DNA from: Caproicibacter sp046707225
Lineage (GTDB): Bacteria > Bacillota > Clostridia > Oscillospirales > Acutalibacteraceae
DNA length: 64,000 bases
Assembly: GCF_046707225.1 (NCBI RefSeq)
Contig: NZ_JBJKOP010000014.1
Coordinates: 1-64,000 of the forward strand
Direction: 5' to 3'
The first letter of the stretch is position 1, and each line of letters starts with the position of its first letter. The notes beneath the pieces are model-generated. The model had not been told where the DNA came from, did no database searches, and was given only the letters and a program-made list of their open reading frames with translations. The translations under genes were made by a program, and so were the position numbers. Below are positions 51,593 to 59,744 of this stretch, piece after piece.

Positions 51593-52812
51593 GATTTCTG
51601 TTGCTCCGCTTTCACAAGATTGATCAGGACCTCGACCATTTTGTCCATCGACTGAATGGAAATAAATTCAAATCTGCCGTGAAAATTCTGCCCGCCGGTC
51701 GGCAGGTTCGGACAGGGCAGCCCCATGAACGACAGCCGGGCTCCGTCCGTGCCGCCGCGGATTGCAACGGCACGCGGCGCTACGCCGGCTTCTTTCATCG
51801 CCCGTTCGGCCCGTTCTATGATTTCGGGATGCTTTTCGATTTCCTGCTTCATATTATAGTAAGAATCGGAAAGTGACAGCTCAAACGTTCCGGCGCCGTA
51901 TTTGTCATTCAGATAATCAGCGATTCTGCGCACGGTTTCCTTTCTCGACTCGAATTGACTGCGGTCATGGTCGCGGATAATATAGCGCAGTTCCGCCTCT
52001 TCCGCATCGCCGGAAATCCGCGTCAGGTGGTAAAAGCCCTCGTACCCTTCGGTATGCTCCGGGGTTTCCGCCGCCGGGAGCATGGAGTGGAATTCCATGG
52101 CAAACTGTGCGGCGCTGCGCATCCGGTTTTTCGCGTCGCCCGGGTGAACGCTGACTCCGTGAACGGTCACGACGGCTCCGGCCGCGTTGAAGTTTTCGTA
52201 CTCCAGCTCGCCCAGCGTACCGCCGTCCACCGTATAGGCAAAGTCGGCGCCGAAGCCCTTGACGTCGAAGCGGTCCGCGCCGCGTCCGATTTCCTCATCC
52301 GGGGTAAAGGCGACGGCAATTTTTCCGTGCGGCGTATGATGCTTGTTCAGTTCTTCCACAGCAGTCAGAATTTCCGCTACGCCGGCCTTGTCGTCCGCGC
52401 CGAGCAGGGTGGTGCCGTCGGTGACGATCAGGTCGTCCCCGACGTAATCCGAGAGGTTCCGGTAATCCTTCGCGCGCATCACGATGTTTTTCTCCTGGTT
52501 CAGAACAATGTCGCCGCCGCCGTAGTTTTTCACGATTCTCGGCTTGATTCCCGCGCCCGGCGCGGCTTCGGAGGTGTCCATGTGGGCGATCAGGCCGATG
52601 ACCGGCGCGGCCGTCTCACAGTTTGCGGGCAGTGTGCCGTAGACATAACCGGAATCATCCCGGCGGACGTCCGAGAAGCCGAGCGACTTCATTTCTTCCG
52701 CCAGCGCGTCCGCAAGAACGAGCTGCCCCGGCGTGCTGGGGCAGCTTTCGCTGTCCTCGCTGGACATGGTGTCAAACGACGTGTAGTGAATCAGTCTTTC
52801 AAAAGCTTTCAT
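51589..52812 (-). CDS. pepT: Peptidase T (tripeptide aminopeptidase)
   Basis: Cytoplasmic di-zinc M20B peptidase, 407 aa, that removes the N-terminal residue of tripeptides. Zinc and catalytic motifs are GLIAHMDTSEAAPG, LLGADDKAGVAEIL and AFTPDEEIGRGADRFD. RGGTDGARLSFMGLPCPNLP and the final GGQNFHGRFEFISIQSMDK match PepT. MKAFERLIHYTSFDTMS is the typical start. It lies 18 bp downstream of the pdxR-like gene on the same strand. Confidence 0.96.
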   Translation of the reverse strand: MKAFERLIHYTSFDTMSSEDSESCPSTPGQLVLADALAEEMKSLGFSDVRRDDSGYVYGTLPANCETAAPVIGLIAHMDTSEAAPGAGIKPRIVKNYGGGDIVLNQEKNIVMRAKDYRNLSDYVGDDLIVTDGTTLLGADDKAGVAEILTAVEELNKHHTPHGKIAVAFTPDEEIGRGADRFDVKGFGADFAYTVDGGTLGELEYENFNAAGAVVTVHGVSVHPGDAKNRMRSAAQFAMEFHSMLPAAETPEHTEGYEGFYHLTRISGDAEEAELRYIIRDHDRSQFESRKETVRRIADYLNDKYGAGTFELSLSDSYYNMKQEIEKHPEIIERAERAMKEAGVAPRAVAIRGGTDGARLSFMGLPCPNLPTGGQNFHGRFEFISIQSMDKMVEVLINLVKAEQQKS

Positions 52813-52830
52813 GTTGTTTTCGTCTCCTTT

Positions 52831-54207
52831 TTATGATAAAACGTCTTTCCAGGCCGTTTTCAGGCATTGGACCGCGTTTTTGATCTGTTCCGACGGAATC
52901 CCGGCGAATCCGAGCAGGACTTTTTCGCCTCCAGAGGTGGTTCCAATGCGTACCCCTTGCCGGAGAGCCAAATCGCGCAGGGTTTCCGCGTCGGTGTCCG
53001 CGTGTACGGTCAGGATCATGCTCAGCGGCGTCTCCTGAAGCAGAATTTCCACGCGGCTGCCGAACGCCGATTTCAATTCGTGCGACAGAAGATCGCATTT
53101 GGAACCGTAGAGCTTGCGCAGCCGCCGAAGGTGGCGCTCCATCTGTCCGCTTTTCATATAGTTGGCGAGCGCGAGCTGTTCGATTTTGGAAGCCGTCTGA
53201 TTGTAGTTTTCGGCTCTCCGGCGGTAACGCTTCAACAAATCCGGCGTCAGTGCCATGTACCCGATGCGGACCGACGGCAGAAGCAGTTTGGAAAACGAAC
53301 CGATGTAAACGACGCTTCGTCCGGCGCCCATTCCCTGAAGGGCGGGAATCGGCCGCGCGCGGTAGCGGAGTTCGCCGTTGTGGTCGTCCTCGATGATAAT
53401 TCCGCCGTTTTCCCACGCCCACCGAAGCAGCTCCATCCGACGGCTGATCGGCAGGCTTGTTCCGGTGCGCACCCGGTTCGACGGGCTGACAAACAGGAGT
53501 TTTGCCCCGCTTGACGCAAGCACGTCCATCCTTGGCCCGTCCTCGTCACCGGGCAGCTTTAAAACAGAGAACCCGCAGTCGGAAAAAACCTGTTCCGCCT
53601 GCCGAAAACCGGGTTCTTCCATGGCGACGGTTGTTTCGCCGCCGTTTAAAAGGCCGCATAGAATAGATAACAGCGGCTGCGTTCCGGCACCGATGACAAT
53701 CTGGTCCGGGGAGGCAAGCACGCCGCGCGCGCCGTAGCTGTAGGAGGACAGCGCTTCCCGCAGCGCGTACTCCCCCTGATGATCGCCGTAAGAGGCGATA
53801 AGCTCCTGCCGATTCAGCACGTCCCGAATCTGCCTCCGCCAGATTTTTAAATCCATGTTATCACTGTCAACACAGTCGCTGCTGAAGTTGTAATCGGCGT
53901 GCGGTCCTGCCGGACGAGGCAGCCGGGACGGCACAACGGTTCGCACCGGTTCCGGGCGGCGTGCGTCCAGCACGAAATATCCGCGCTGGGGACGCGCCCG
54001 GATGTAACCCTCCACGCAGAGCTGCTGATAGGCGCTTTCCACCGTTGTGCAGCTAATATTCAGCCCGTCCGCCAGCGAACGAATCGATGGCAGGCGTTCC
54101 CCAGCCTTTAGATGCCCCGATTCCACCGCACGGCGTATGGAAGAATAGAGCTGCTGATACAGCGGAATCGGGGATTTTTCGTCCAGCTGCAGATAGTCGT
54201 AAGTCAT
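52831..54207 (-). CDS. MocR/PdxR-like regulator (GntR HTH + aminotransferase domain)
   Basis: A 458-aa regulator with an N-terminal GntR winged helix (about 10-75: PIPLYQQLYSSIRRAVESGH, LPSIRSLADGLNISCTTVES) fused to a class I aminotransferase-like domain. The domain has the PLP-lysine motif SFSKLLLPSVRIGYM, QIVIGAGTQPLLSI and EDDHNGELRYR. Such proteins sense pyridoxal phosphate; PdxR members control vitamin B6 supply. I chose the ATG at 54207 after GAGGAG. It is divergent from two ECF S-components, and AACTGTA repeats lie between them, so it probably controls vitamin B6 uptake here. Confidence 0.88.
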   Translation of the reverse strand: MTYDYLQLDEKSPIPLYQQLYSSIRRAVESGHLKAGERLPSIRSLADGLNISCTTVESAYQQLCVEGYIRARPQRGYFVLDARRPEPVRTVVPSRLPRPAGPHADYNFSSDCVDSDNMDLKIWRRQIRDVLNRQELIASYGDHQGEYALREALSSYSYGARGVLASPDQIVIGAGTQPLLSILCGLLNGGETTVAMEEPGFRQAEQVFSDCGFSVLKLPGDEDGPRMDVLASSGAKLLFVSPSNRVRTGTSLPISRRMELLRWAWENGGIIIEDDHNGELRYRARPIPALQGMGAGRSVVYIGSFSKLLLPSVRIGYMALTPDLLKRYRRRAENYNQTASKIEQLALANYMKSGQMERHLRRLRKLYGSKCDLLSHELKSAFGSRVEILLQETPLSMILTVHADTDAETLRDLALRQGVRIGTTSGGEKVLLGFAGIPSEQIKNAVQCLKTAWKDVLS

Positions 54208-54217
54208 AAGTCTCCTC

Positions 54218-54267
54218 AACTGTACTGAAAGAATTTTTTCAAACTGTATATTTCAATAGAAACAGTT
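54218..54267. promoter_or_regulatory. Candidate PdxR operator repeats
   Basis: AACTGTA at 54218-54224 and 54242-54248 (24-bp period), and the inverted AACAGTT at 54261-54267. MocR proteins often bind direct repeats plus an inverted copy. Confidence 0.45.
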
Positions 54268-54325
54268 ATTCGCTATTATTATACCAACGTAATTTTTGCA
54301 AATCAATCCTATTGGAGGTAAAAGC

Positions 54326-54853
54326 ATGAAAAAAACAGCATCGACGGGCCTGATTGTTTTCACGGCGCTGTTCGCCGCGCTGATATTTGTCGTTACCGCG
54401 TACCTGTTCCATATTCCGACCCCGGTCACCGGAGGATATATCCATCTGGGGGACGCGTTCCTATACCTGGCGGCAAGCATTCTGCCTCTCCCTTACGCGG
54501 TGGCCGCGGGCGGCATCGGCGAGGCGCTGTCGGACGGCCTGACCGGCAGCGCCGTCTACGTGCTGCCCACGCTTTTGATTAAATCGGCGATGGTTCTGTG
54601 CTTTGCGTCGGCGGCAAAATCGATTGTCACCAAGCGGAACCTGATTGCCTGCGCGGCGGCGGGAGGAATCTGCGTCGCGGGGTATTATCTGACCGAAGCG
54701 GTTCTGCTCGGCAACTTTGCGGCTCCTGTGGCGGAAATTCCGGGGAATCTGATTCAGGCGGCGGCAAGCGCGGTTATTTACATTCTGGTTGGCCGCGCTT
54801 TCGACCGGATGAAGCTGAAAAGCCGCTTGGCCGTGATGGTAAAGCAGCATTAG
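54326..54853 (+). CDS. ECF transporter S-component, TIGR04002-like (possible vitamin B6 uptake)
   Basis: A 175-aa membrane protein with about six helices and the ECF S-component layout: an ALFAALIFVVTAYL first helix, then PVTGGYIHLGDAFLYLAASI with the conserved GxxxLGD step, and LPYAVAAGGIGEALSDGLTG. I chose the ATG at 54326 after TTGGAGG. It would need the shared EcfA/A'/T module encoded elsewhere. The neighbouring PdxR-like regulator points to pyridoxine-type substrates (inference). Confidence 0.82.
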   Translation: MKKTASTGLIVFTALFAALIFVVTAYLFHIPTPVTGGYIHLGDAFLYLAASILPLPYAVAAGGIGEALSDGLTGSAVYVLPTLLIKSAMVLCFASAAKSIVTKRNLIACAAAGGICVAGYYLTEAVLLGNFAAPVAEIPGNLIQAAASAVIYILVGRAFDRMKLKSRLAVMVKQH

Positions 54854-54880
54854 CTTGAGAAAAGCAGGAGGGAATGCGAT

Positions 54881-55447
54881 ATGAGAAGTAAAAATCAAAC
54901 CGTCAATCTCGCGCTGGCGGGGCTTATGGGTGCGCTTGTCTTTGTCGCGACGGTATTTTTTAAGGTTCAGATTCCCGTCGGCGGAGACAAAACGATGATC
55001 GGGTTTGCCAATGTGTTCTGTATTCTTTCCGGGCTGCTGCTCGGCCCGGTTTACGGAGGACTGGCCGCGGGGGTTGGTTCCTTTTTGTTTGACATTACGA
55101 ACGGGTGGGCGTCCAGCGCGCCGGTCACGCTTGTGACCAAATTCGCGATGGCCTGGATCTGCGGCCTGATCGCCTGGGGTGGGGATGGCCGCGGAAAAAA
55201 GCTGTCCCGCGTCATTGTGGGGGCCGTGGCCGGCTCGGTTTCTTACAGCGTCCTGTATCTGGCCTACTCGGCGGTGAAAGAGTTGGTTTTGGGCGACGCG
55301 GCGCAGACGGTTCAGATGGTCTTGCTGTCGAAACTGGGAGCGACCGCTACCAACGCGCTGTTCGCGGACATCATCGCGGTGCCCCTGTATTTTGCCGTTC
55401 GCAGAGGCTTGGCGCGCAGTTTTCCGGAAGCACGCGGCAGCCGGTGA
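54881..55447 (+). CDS. ECF transporter S-component (possible vitamin B6 or precursor uptake)
   Basis: A 188-aa membrane protein with about six helices: LALAGLMGALVFVATVFFKV, the loop VGGDKTMIGFANVFCILSGL and LLGPVYGGLAAGVGSFLFDI, a pattern common to ECF substrate-binding subunits. It lies 27 bp after the other S-component behind a GCAGGAGG site. The pair may bind related vitamers, or one may serve thiamine-type compounds. Confidence 0.82.
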   Translation: MRSKNQTVNLALAGLMGALVFVATVFFKVQIPVGGDKTMIGFANVFCILSGLLLGPVYGGLAAGVGSFLFDITNGWASSAPVTLVTKFAMAWICGLIAWGGDGRGKKLSRVIVGAVAGSVSYSVLYLAYSAVKELVLGDAAQTVQMVLLSKLGATATNALFADIIAVPLYFAVRRGLARSFPEARGSR

Positions 55448-55455
55448 AAATTCGG

Positions 55456-55517
55456 TTGTGATTCTGCTGAGATAATGCTATAATGACTCCGTTCCAAAAA
55501 ACTGGCAGGACGGAGTC
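55456..55517 (+). promoter_or_regulatory. Promoter and leader hairpin of the flippase gene
   Basis: TTGTGA (55456-55461), 17 bp, TATAAT (55479-55484). At the start point an 8-bp inverted repeat (GACTCCGT 55485-55492 with 55510-55517) covers a GGAG that may be part of the ribosome site, so the leader could fold and limit translation. Confidence 0.6.
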
Positions 55518-55528
55518 GTTAATTTGCG

Positions 55529-56851
55529 ATGAAACAAAAAAGAGAAAAAAAGATACAAAGTGCAGTGGTGCGCGATTCGGTTAACACGTTCGGGACCAAT
55601 TTGTTCGGTTCTGTCATTACCCTGTTCTCGCAGCTCATCGTCCTGAACCGCGTGGAACCCGAAATCAGGGGATATTTCACACAGATGCAGCAGTGGGGAG
55701 AAGGGTTCTTCACAATCCTCGGCCTCAGCGTTACATCCGCCGTCATCTATTACGTCGCCCGAAACTCGATCCGAAACACCCGGCATGCGATCGGGCGGCT
55801 GAGCATAAGCATTGCTGCGGCAATTATCGTACTTGGCGCCGCAACCCTGTTTTTTCTGCGCAGGAGCTCTTTCTTCACTTCGACGCCGGGGCAGTTTTTG
55901 GTCGCGATCGTTATTTACAGTGTCCTTTCTTTTCTGTTTAACATCTGCACATCAATCCTTCGCGGTGAAAACAAGTTTAAATCATATAATTTGGTCAACC
56001 TTGTCCAGCGAATCCTGATGGCGGCGCTGGCAGTCGCGGTCTTTTTGCGCCCGAATGTGTTTTTCTGGGTTTGGGGCGCGATAGCAGTTTCACTTGTGAC
56101 TCTGCTTCTTGCGCTCTGGGGGGTCGTGCGCTGGAACGGCCCGATGCAGGAACCCGCGCCGGAAAATGACCTGCCCGTCGGTGTTGGGAGCATGATTGGA
56201 TACAGTCTGAAGGCTCACGTGAGCAACGTGATGACCTACCTGAACTCATATCTGGGCGGATATATTGTCCAATGGGTTTCCAGTATTGCCAATTTCAGCA
56301 TCTATAATTTGGCGGTTACGATGATGCGGCAGGTCTGGATTTTGCCGGATGCCGTTAGTCAGGTTATCCTGAGCAGAATCTCAGGAATGACGCAGATGAA
56401 GGACAAAGTCCGTCTTACTTTGCTTTCCTCCAAGGTGGTTACCTACATCACGACGCTTGGTGCCGTTGCACTTTATTGGGTCGCACGTTTTCTGGTACCA
56501 ATTGTGTTTCCGATGTATGTGGGGACGCTGGGTCCACTGCCCTATCTGATGATCGGTTCCGTTTTTTATTCCTATTCCAAGGTCCTTGGAAACTCCATTG
56601 CGGGTTATGGGCATCCGGAGCTGAATATTATCCCTACAGCGCTTGGAATTATTATAAATATTATTTCCAGCCTGATTCTTCTTCCGCTGATGGGCACGAA
56701 CGGAATCGCTCTGGCTACGTCGATTTCGATGACGGCGCAGTCCGTTTCCTGCATCGTAATTTTCTGCCGGTTTTCCCACACGCCGTTTTACCGGCTCCTG
56801 ATTCCAAACCGGGAAGAGATCGCGATGGTTGCGAGAGCTTTCCACAAATAA
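55529..56851 (+). CDS. Polysaccharide/oligosaccharide flippase family protein (Wzx/PST type)
   Basis: A 440-aa membrane protein with about 12 helices and no soluble domain. The N-terminus SVNTFGTNLFGSVITLFSQL and later GENKFKSYNLVNLVQRILMA, FSIYNLAVTMMRQVWILPDA and YGHPELNIIPTALGIIINII match the polysaccharide-export MOP superfamily. These proteins move lipid-linked sugars across the membrane. No glycosyltransferases are adjacent, so its glycan is unknown. Confidence 0.85.
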   Translation: MKQKREKKIQSAVVRDSVNTFGTNLFGSVITLFSQLIVLNRVEPEIRGYFTQMQQWGEGFFTILGLSVTSAVIYYVARNSIRNTRHAIGRLSISIAAAIIVLGAATLFFLRRSSFFTSTPGQFLVAIVIYSVLSFLFNICTSILRGENKFKSYNLVNLVQRILMAALAVAVFLRPNVFFWVWGAIAVSLVTLLLALWGVVRWNGPMQEPAPENDLPVGVGSMIGYSLKAHVSNVMTYLNSYLGGYIVQWVSSIANFSIYNLAVTMMRQVWILPDAVSQVILSRISGMTQMKDKVRLTLLSSKVVTYITTLGAVALYWVARFLVPIVFPMYVGTLGPLPYLMIGSVFYSYSKVLGNSIAGYGHPELNIIPTALGIIINIISSLILLPLMGTNGIALATSISMTAQSVSCIVIFCRFSHTPFYRLLIPNREEIAMVARAFHK

Positions 56852-56871
56852 ACGGTATTCTGTCGAAAAGA

Positions 56872-56895
56872 AGCCGGACGGCATTGCCGCCCGGC
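56872..56895. terminator. Hairpin between converging flippase and yitT genes
   Basis: GCCGGaCGGC pairs with GCCGcCCGGC over an ATT loop. The T tract is weak, so this is a possible shared terminator. Confidence 0.45.
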
Positions 56896-56905
56896 CCTAT
56901 TGCTT

Positions 56906-57751
56906 TTATTCGCTGTGAAAGCCTCTGCCGATGATTTCGCTGGTGTTGCAGATGAGAAGGAACGCCTCCGGCTCCACCGAGCGGATATACCTGCGCAGCT
57001 GTGCCGCCTGAGAGCGGTTCATCACCGTGAAAATGATATATTTGTGATGGTGGGAGTAGGCGCCGACCGCGTCGCATACCGTCGCGCTGCGGTTCAGCTT
57101 TTTGACGATATACTCAAGGATCGGCTTCGGTTCGGAGCAGATCACATTAAAATATTTATTCAGGTTAATGTTCTCAATCACGCTGTCGACAATCAGCGAT
57201 TTCGCAAGAAGCCCCAGAAAAGAGAACAGCGCCGTTTTGATGCTGAAAACCAGAAAAGACGAGAGAGTAATCAAAAGGTCGCTGAAAAACAGCGCCCGGC
57301 CGATATCGACGCTCGTGTATTTTTTCAAAATCATCGCGACGATGTCCGTGCCGCCGGAGGAAGCGCCGGAGTGAAACAGCAGCGCGGAACCGAAGGCGGG
57401 CAAAAGCACCGCGAAAACGAGCTCCAGCATCGGATCATCGGTCAGCGGATGTTTCATCGGAACCAGCTGTTCCAGTACCCAGACGGTACCGGAAAGCAAA
57501 AAGCTGGCGTAAACTGTTTTGACTCCGAAGCTCCGCCCCAGAAAAATGAAACCGCAGACAACAAGCAGGGCGTTCAAAACGAAGTTGACACTCGCGGGCG
57601 AAAGCGGGGTCACATATCCCAGAACCACGGAAAGACCCGACACACCGCCGAATGTAAAATTATTGGGAAATTTAAAAAAGTAGATGCCAACCGATATGAC
57701 GAGTGTACTCAGCGTAATCAGGGCAAATTCCCTTGCGGAGTCTTTCTTCAT
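56906..57751 (-). CDS. YitT family membrane protein (DUF161 + DUF2179)
   Basis: A 281-aa protein starting at the ATG at 57751 after AAAGGA. Five or six N-terminal helices (FALITLSTLVISVGIYFFKF, FGGVSGLSVVLGYVTPLSPA, GSALLFHSGASSGGTDIVAM) are followed by a cytoplasmic DUF2179 domain (about 205-281: PKPILEYIVKKLNRSATVCD, YIIFTVMNRSQAAQLRRYI). Family function is uncharacterised. It is divergent from the PerR-like gene. Confidence 0.9.
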   Translation of the reverse strand: MKKDSAREFALITLSTLVISVGIYFFKFPNNFTFGGVSGLSVVLGYVTPLSPASVNFVLNALLVVCGFIFLGRSFGVKTVYASFLLSGTVWVLEQLVPMKHPLTDDPMLELVFAVLLPAFGSALLFHSGASSGGTDIVAMILKKYTSVDIGRALFFSDLLITLSSFLVFSIKTALFSFLGLLAKSLIVDSVIENINLNKYFNVICSEPKPILEYIVKKLNRSATVCDAVGAYSHHHKYIIFTVMNRSQAAQLRRYIRSVEPEAFLLICNTSEIIGRGFHSE

Positions 57752-57841
57752 AACAAATCCTTTCTTATGTTTCATTTCGCACACAATTATAGCATTATTT
57801 TGATTTGACTGAAAGGTTGATCAAAAAATTTTGAGAAGACC

Positions 57842-57895
57842 TTTACAAATGATAGGATAAGTGCTAAAATAAAAACAGTAGGAATTATTGTTTTT
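57842..57895 (+). promoter_or_regulatory. Promoter and candidate autoregulatory box of the PerR-like gene
   Basis: TTTACA (57842-57847), 17 bp, TAAAAT (57865-57870). Immediately downstream AAAAACA (57871-57877) and its complement (57889-57895) flank an AT-rich core, a Fur/PerR-like inverted repeat over the start point. Confidence 0.55.
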
Positions 57896-57915
57896 GTAAA
57901 TATCAGAGGTGACCT

Positions 57916-58314
57916 ATGGAAAAGCGACGAAACTACAGCCGGAAACGGGAGGCAATTCTGAATGCCGTGCGTTCCACGAGGACTCATCCGACGGCGGACT
58001 GGGTTTATGAAAAGCTGAAACCGGAATATCCCGATTTGAGCCTCGGCACGGTTTACCGGAATCTGGCGCAGTTTAAACAGGACGGCACTATTATCAGTGT
58101 CGGTGTGGTCAACGGTCAGGAGAGGTATGACGGGAACGTGAAACCCCACACCCATTTTGTCTGCTCAAAATGCGGCTCCGTGATTGATATACCGGATGAC
58201 TATATCGGCGCGGACCGGATTGAGCAGGCGGAACGAAAATACCGTCTGCAAATTGATTCGACGGATATTCTGCTTCGGGGTGTTTGTCCCGATTGCCTGA
58301 ATAAAGCAAAGTAA
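57916..58314 (+). CDS. Fur-family regulator, PerR-like
   Basis: A 132-aa Fur-superfamily repressor. The winged helix has NAVRSTRTHPTADWVYEKLK and LSLGTVYRNLAQFKQDG. The metal/dimer domain has GNVKPHTHFVCSKCGSVIDI with a CxxC, and CPDC at the end for the structural zinc. DSTDILLRGVC places an Asp at the position used by PerR for the peroxide-sensing metal site; with the HPTADW opening this favours PerR over Fur or Zur. It has its own terminator (58389) and a probable self-regulatory box. Confidence 0.88.
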   Translation: MEKRRNYSRKREAILNAVRSTRTHPTADWVYEKLKPEYPDLSLGTVYRNLAQFKQDGTIISVGVVNGQERYDGNVKPHTHFVCSKCGSVIDIPDDYIGADRIEQAERKYRLQIDSTDILLRGVCPDCLNKAK

Positions 58315-58388
58315 AAAGGCAAATTCGAGACATCTGCGGCTTGCGACTCTGAAAAGTTAGCGATTTTTACAGCTGTCAAAATATGCCG

Positions 58389-58419
58389 GGCCGGCGGAAT
58401 TTTTCGCCGGTCTTTTTTG
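58389..58419 (+). terminator. Terminator after the PerR-like gene
   Basis: CCGGCG (58391-58396) pairs with 58405-58410, followed by TCTTTTTTG. From 58420 to 58568 the sequence is AT-rich with no feature recognised. Confidence 0.75.
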
Positions 58420-58568
58420 CGTTTTTCTGTCAAACGCGGGCATAATCCTTTTGCTCCCTGAAAATATAGTGTTTCTCTCTTAATCGTCAATATATCCGAA
58501 AAAAAATTGATATTTCATGACTAACTAGAAAGTATTTTAAATATTTTTCACTTATTCAAAAATAACGC

Positions 58569-58595
58569 TTGACAATTTTATCATTCTGGTATAAT
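58569..58595 (+). promoter_or_regulatory. Promoter of the tRNA-like / zinc-ribbon transcript
   Basis: TTGACA (58569-58574) and TATAAT (58590-58595) with a short 15-bp spacer and an upstream TG (TGGTATAAT), an extended -10. The start would be near 58602, about 34 bases before the tRNA-like element. Confidence 0.65.
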
Positions 58596-58635
58596 CTATG
58601 TTGCGTAGAGGTGAGAAATCACACTCGTTATAGAT

Positions 58636-58705
58636 GCCCCAGTAGCTTAACGCAAGAGCATTTGGTAAATTCCAAAGGTTGTCGGTTCAACTCCGTCCCA
58701 GGGCA
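58636..58705 (+). ncRNA. tRNA-like element in the leader of the zinc-ribbon gene
   Basis: Folds as a near-complete cloverleaf of 70 bases. The acceptor is GCCCCAG (58636-58642) with CCAGGGC (58698-58704), two inner mismatches. The D-stem is GCTT/GAGC with a seven-base loop lacking GG. The anticodon stem TTTGG/CCAAA is perfect but closes a six-base loop, TAAATT. The T-arm GTCGG-TTCAACT-CCGTC has a consensus loop and one U-U mismatch. No CCA is encoded. The six-base loop, missing D-loop GG and acceptor mismatches argue against a working tRNA. It lies between a strong promoter and the zinc-ribbon start, so it is either a regulatory tRNA mimic or a decayed tRNA gene. Confidence 0.6.
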
Positions 58706-58733
58706 AAAAATTATCACAAGTGAGGTAAAAAAT

Positions 58734-59012
58734 ATGTTTGAGGACAAAACGTTAGTCTGTCAGGAGTGCGGGAAGGAGTTTGTCTGGACTGCCGGTGAGC
58801 AGGAATTTTACTCTGCGAAAGGGTTTACCAATGAACCGAAAAGGTGCCCTGAATGCCGGAAAGCCCGCAGGATGAGCCAGAAACCGCAGAGAGAGATGTT
58901 CGACGCTGTCTGCGCCGCATGCGGAGCTCCGTGCAAGGTTCCGTTCCAGCCGACGGAGGGTCGTCCGGTTTACTGCAGCGAATGCTTTGCGAAGATGAAA
59001 GAAGAAGTCTGA
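58734..59012 (+). CDS. Double zinc-ribbon protein, function unknown
   Basis: A 92-aa protein with two four-cysteine sites: Cys9/12/38/41 (CQECGKEF, CPECRKAR) and Cys60/63/81/84 (CAACGAPC, VYCSECF). Between them is a basic, flexible stretch (RKARRMSQKPQRE). The first unit resembles the zinc-binding domain of small proteins that open VCQECGKEFVWTAGEQEFY; the second has the pattern CxVPFxPTxxRPVYC. Probably nucleic-acid or ribosome associated, but unproven. The ATG at 58734 follows GTGAGGT. The leader contains the tRNA-like element at 58636-58705. A strong terminator follows at 59087. Confidence 0.82.
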   Translation: MFEDKTLVCQECGKEFVWTAGEQEFYSAKGFTNEPKRCPECRKARRMSQKPQREMFDAVCAACGAPCKVPFQPTEGRPVYCSECFAKMKEEV

Positions 59013-59086
59013 ACCTGAGAATACAGGAAGGCCGGAGCCGATGCGCCGGTACTGTTTCTTGTAATTCGGTCGGAAAGTGAATTATG

Positions 59087-59123
59087 TACGATAAATGCGG
59101 GCAACCGCATTTATCGTATTTTT
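59087..59123 (+). terminator. Terminator after the zinc-ribbon gene
   Basis: A perfect 14-bp stem (59087-59100 with 59105-59118), GCAA tetraloop and T tail. Confidence 0.85.
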
Positions 59124-59178
59124 GTATCGGGGGTCCGGTCATGAAGATTTGTCCTTTATATGGGAAAGGAAGCAAGCT

Positions 59179-59706
59179 ATGATCCTGTCGGGCAGGGAAA
59201 TTCTTCGTCGCATGGGCGGCGATATCGTCATAGAGCCTTTTGATGAGAAGAAAATTAATCCGAACAGCTATAATCTGTCTTTGCACAACGAACTGCTCGT
59301 TTATGAGAAAACCGTTCTGGATATGAAAAAGCCGAATCCGGTTCAGAAAATTCTGATTCCCGAGTCCGGCCTCCGGCTGGAACCCGGGCGGCTGTATCTG
59401 GGCAGAACGGCGGAATACACGCGCACCGAGCGCTTGGTGCCTATGCTGGAAGGGCGTTCCTCCGTCGGGCGGCTGGGTTTATTTATCCATATCACCGCGG
59501 GATTCGGCGACGTGGGCTTTTCCGGGTACTGGACGCTTGAAATGTTCTGTACGCAGCCGATTGTAATTTATCCGGGGGTTGAAATCTGCCAGATTTATTA
59601 CCACACGATCGAGGGGGACTACGACCCGTACCGAAGCGGAAAATACCAGAACAACAGCGGGATTCAGCCAAGCCTGCTGTACCGGGAATTTGAACCGGAA
59701 GAATAA
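59179..59706 (+). CDS. dcd: dCTP deaminase
   Basis: Converts dCTP to dUTP (or directly to dUMP in bifunctional forms) for thymidylate synthesis, 175 aa. Family motifs are ILSGREILRRM, INPNSYNLSLHNELLVY, the catalytic EGRSSVGRLGLFIHITAGFG, and GFSGYWTLEMFC with the proton-transfer Glu, ending SGKYQNNSGIQPSLLYREF. I chose the ATG at 59179 after AAAGGAAG; the terminator of the previous gene lies between. It faces the anaerobic ribonucleotide reductase genes across a shared terminator, both serving dNTP supply. Confidence 0.93.
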   Translation: MILSGREILRRMGGDIVIEPFDEKKINPNSYNLSLHNELLVYEKTVLDMKKPNPVQKILIPESGLRLEPGRLYLGRTAEYTRTERLVPMLEGRSSVGRLGLFIHITAGFGDVGFSGYWTLEMFCTQPIVIYPGVEICQIYYHTIEGDYDPYRSGKYQNNSGIQPSLLYREFEPEE

Positions 59707-59708
59707 AG

Positions 59709-59742
59709 CGAGCCGCCTTTTCTGTGAGGAAAAGGCGGCTCG
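59709..59742. terminator. Bidirectional terminator between dcd and nrdG
   Basis: A perfect 13-bp stem CGAGCCGCCTTTT (59709-59721 with 59730-59742), followed by TTTTATTTT on the plus strand. Confidence 0.85.
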
Positions 59743-59744
59743 TT

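Noticed and set aside
58636..58705. Ordinary functional tRNA gene
   Set aside because: Six-base anticodon loop, no D-loop GG, two acceptor mismatches and no CCA. No anticodon can be placed after a U33.
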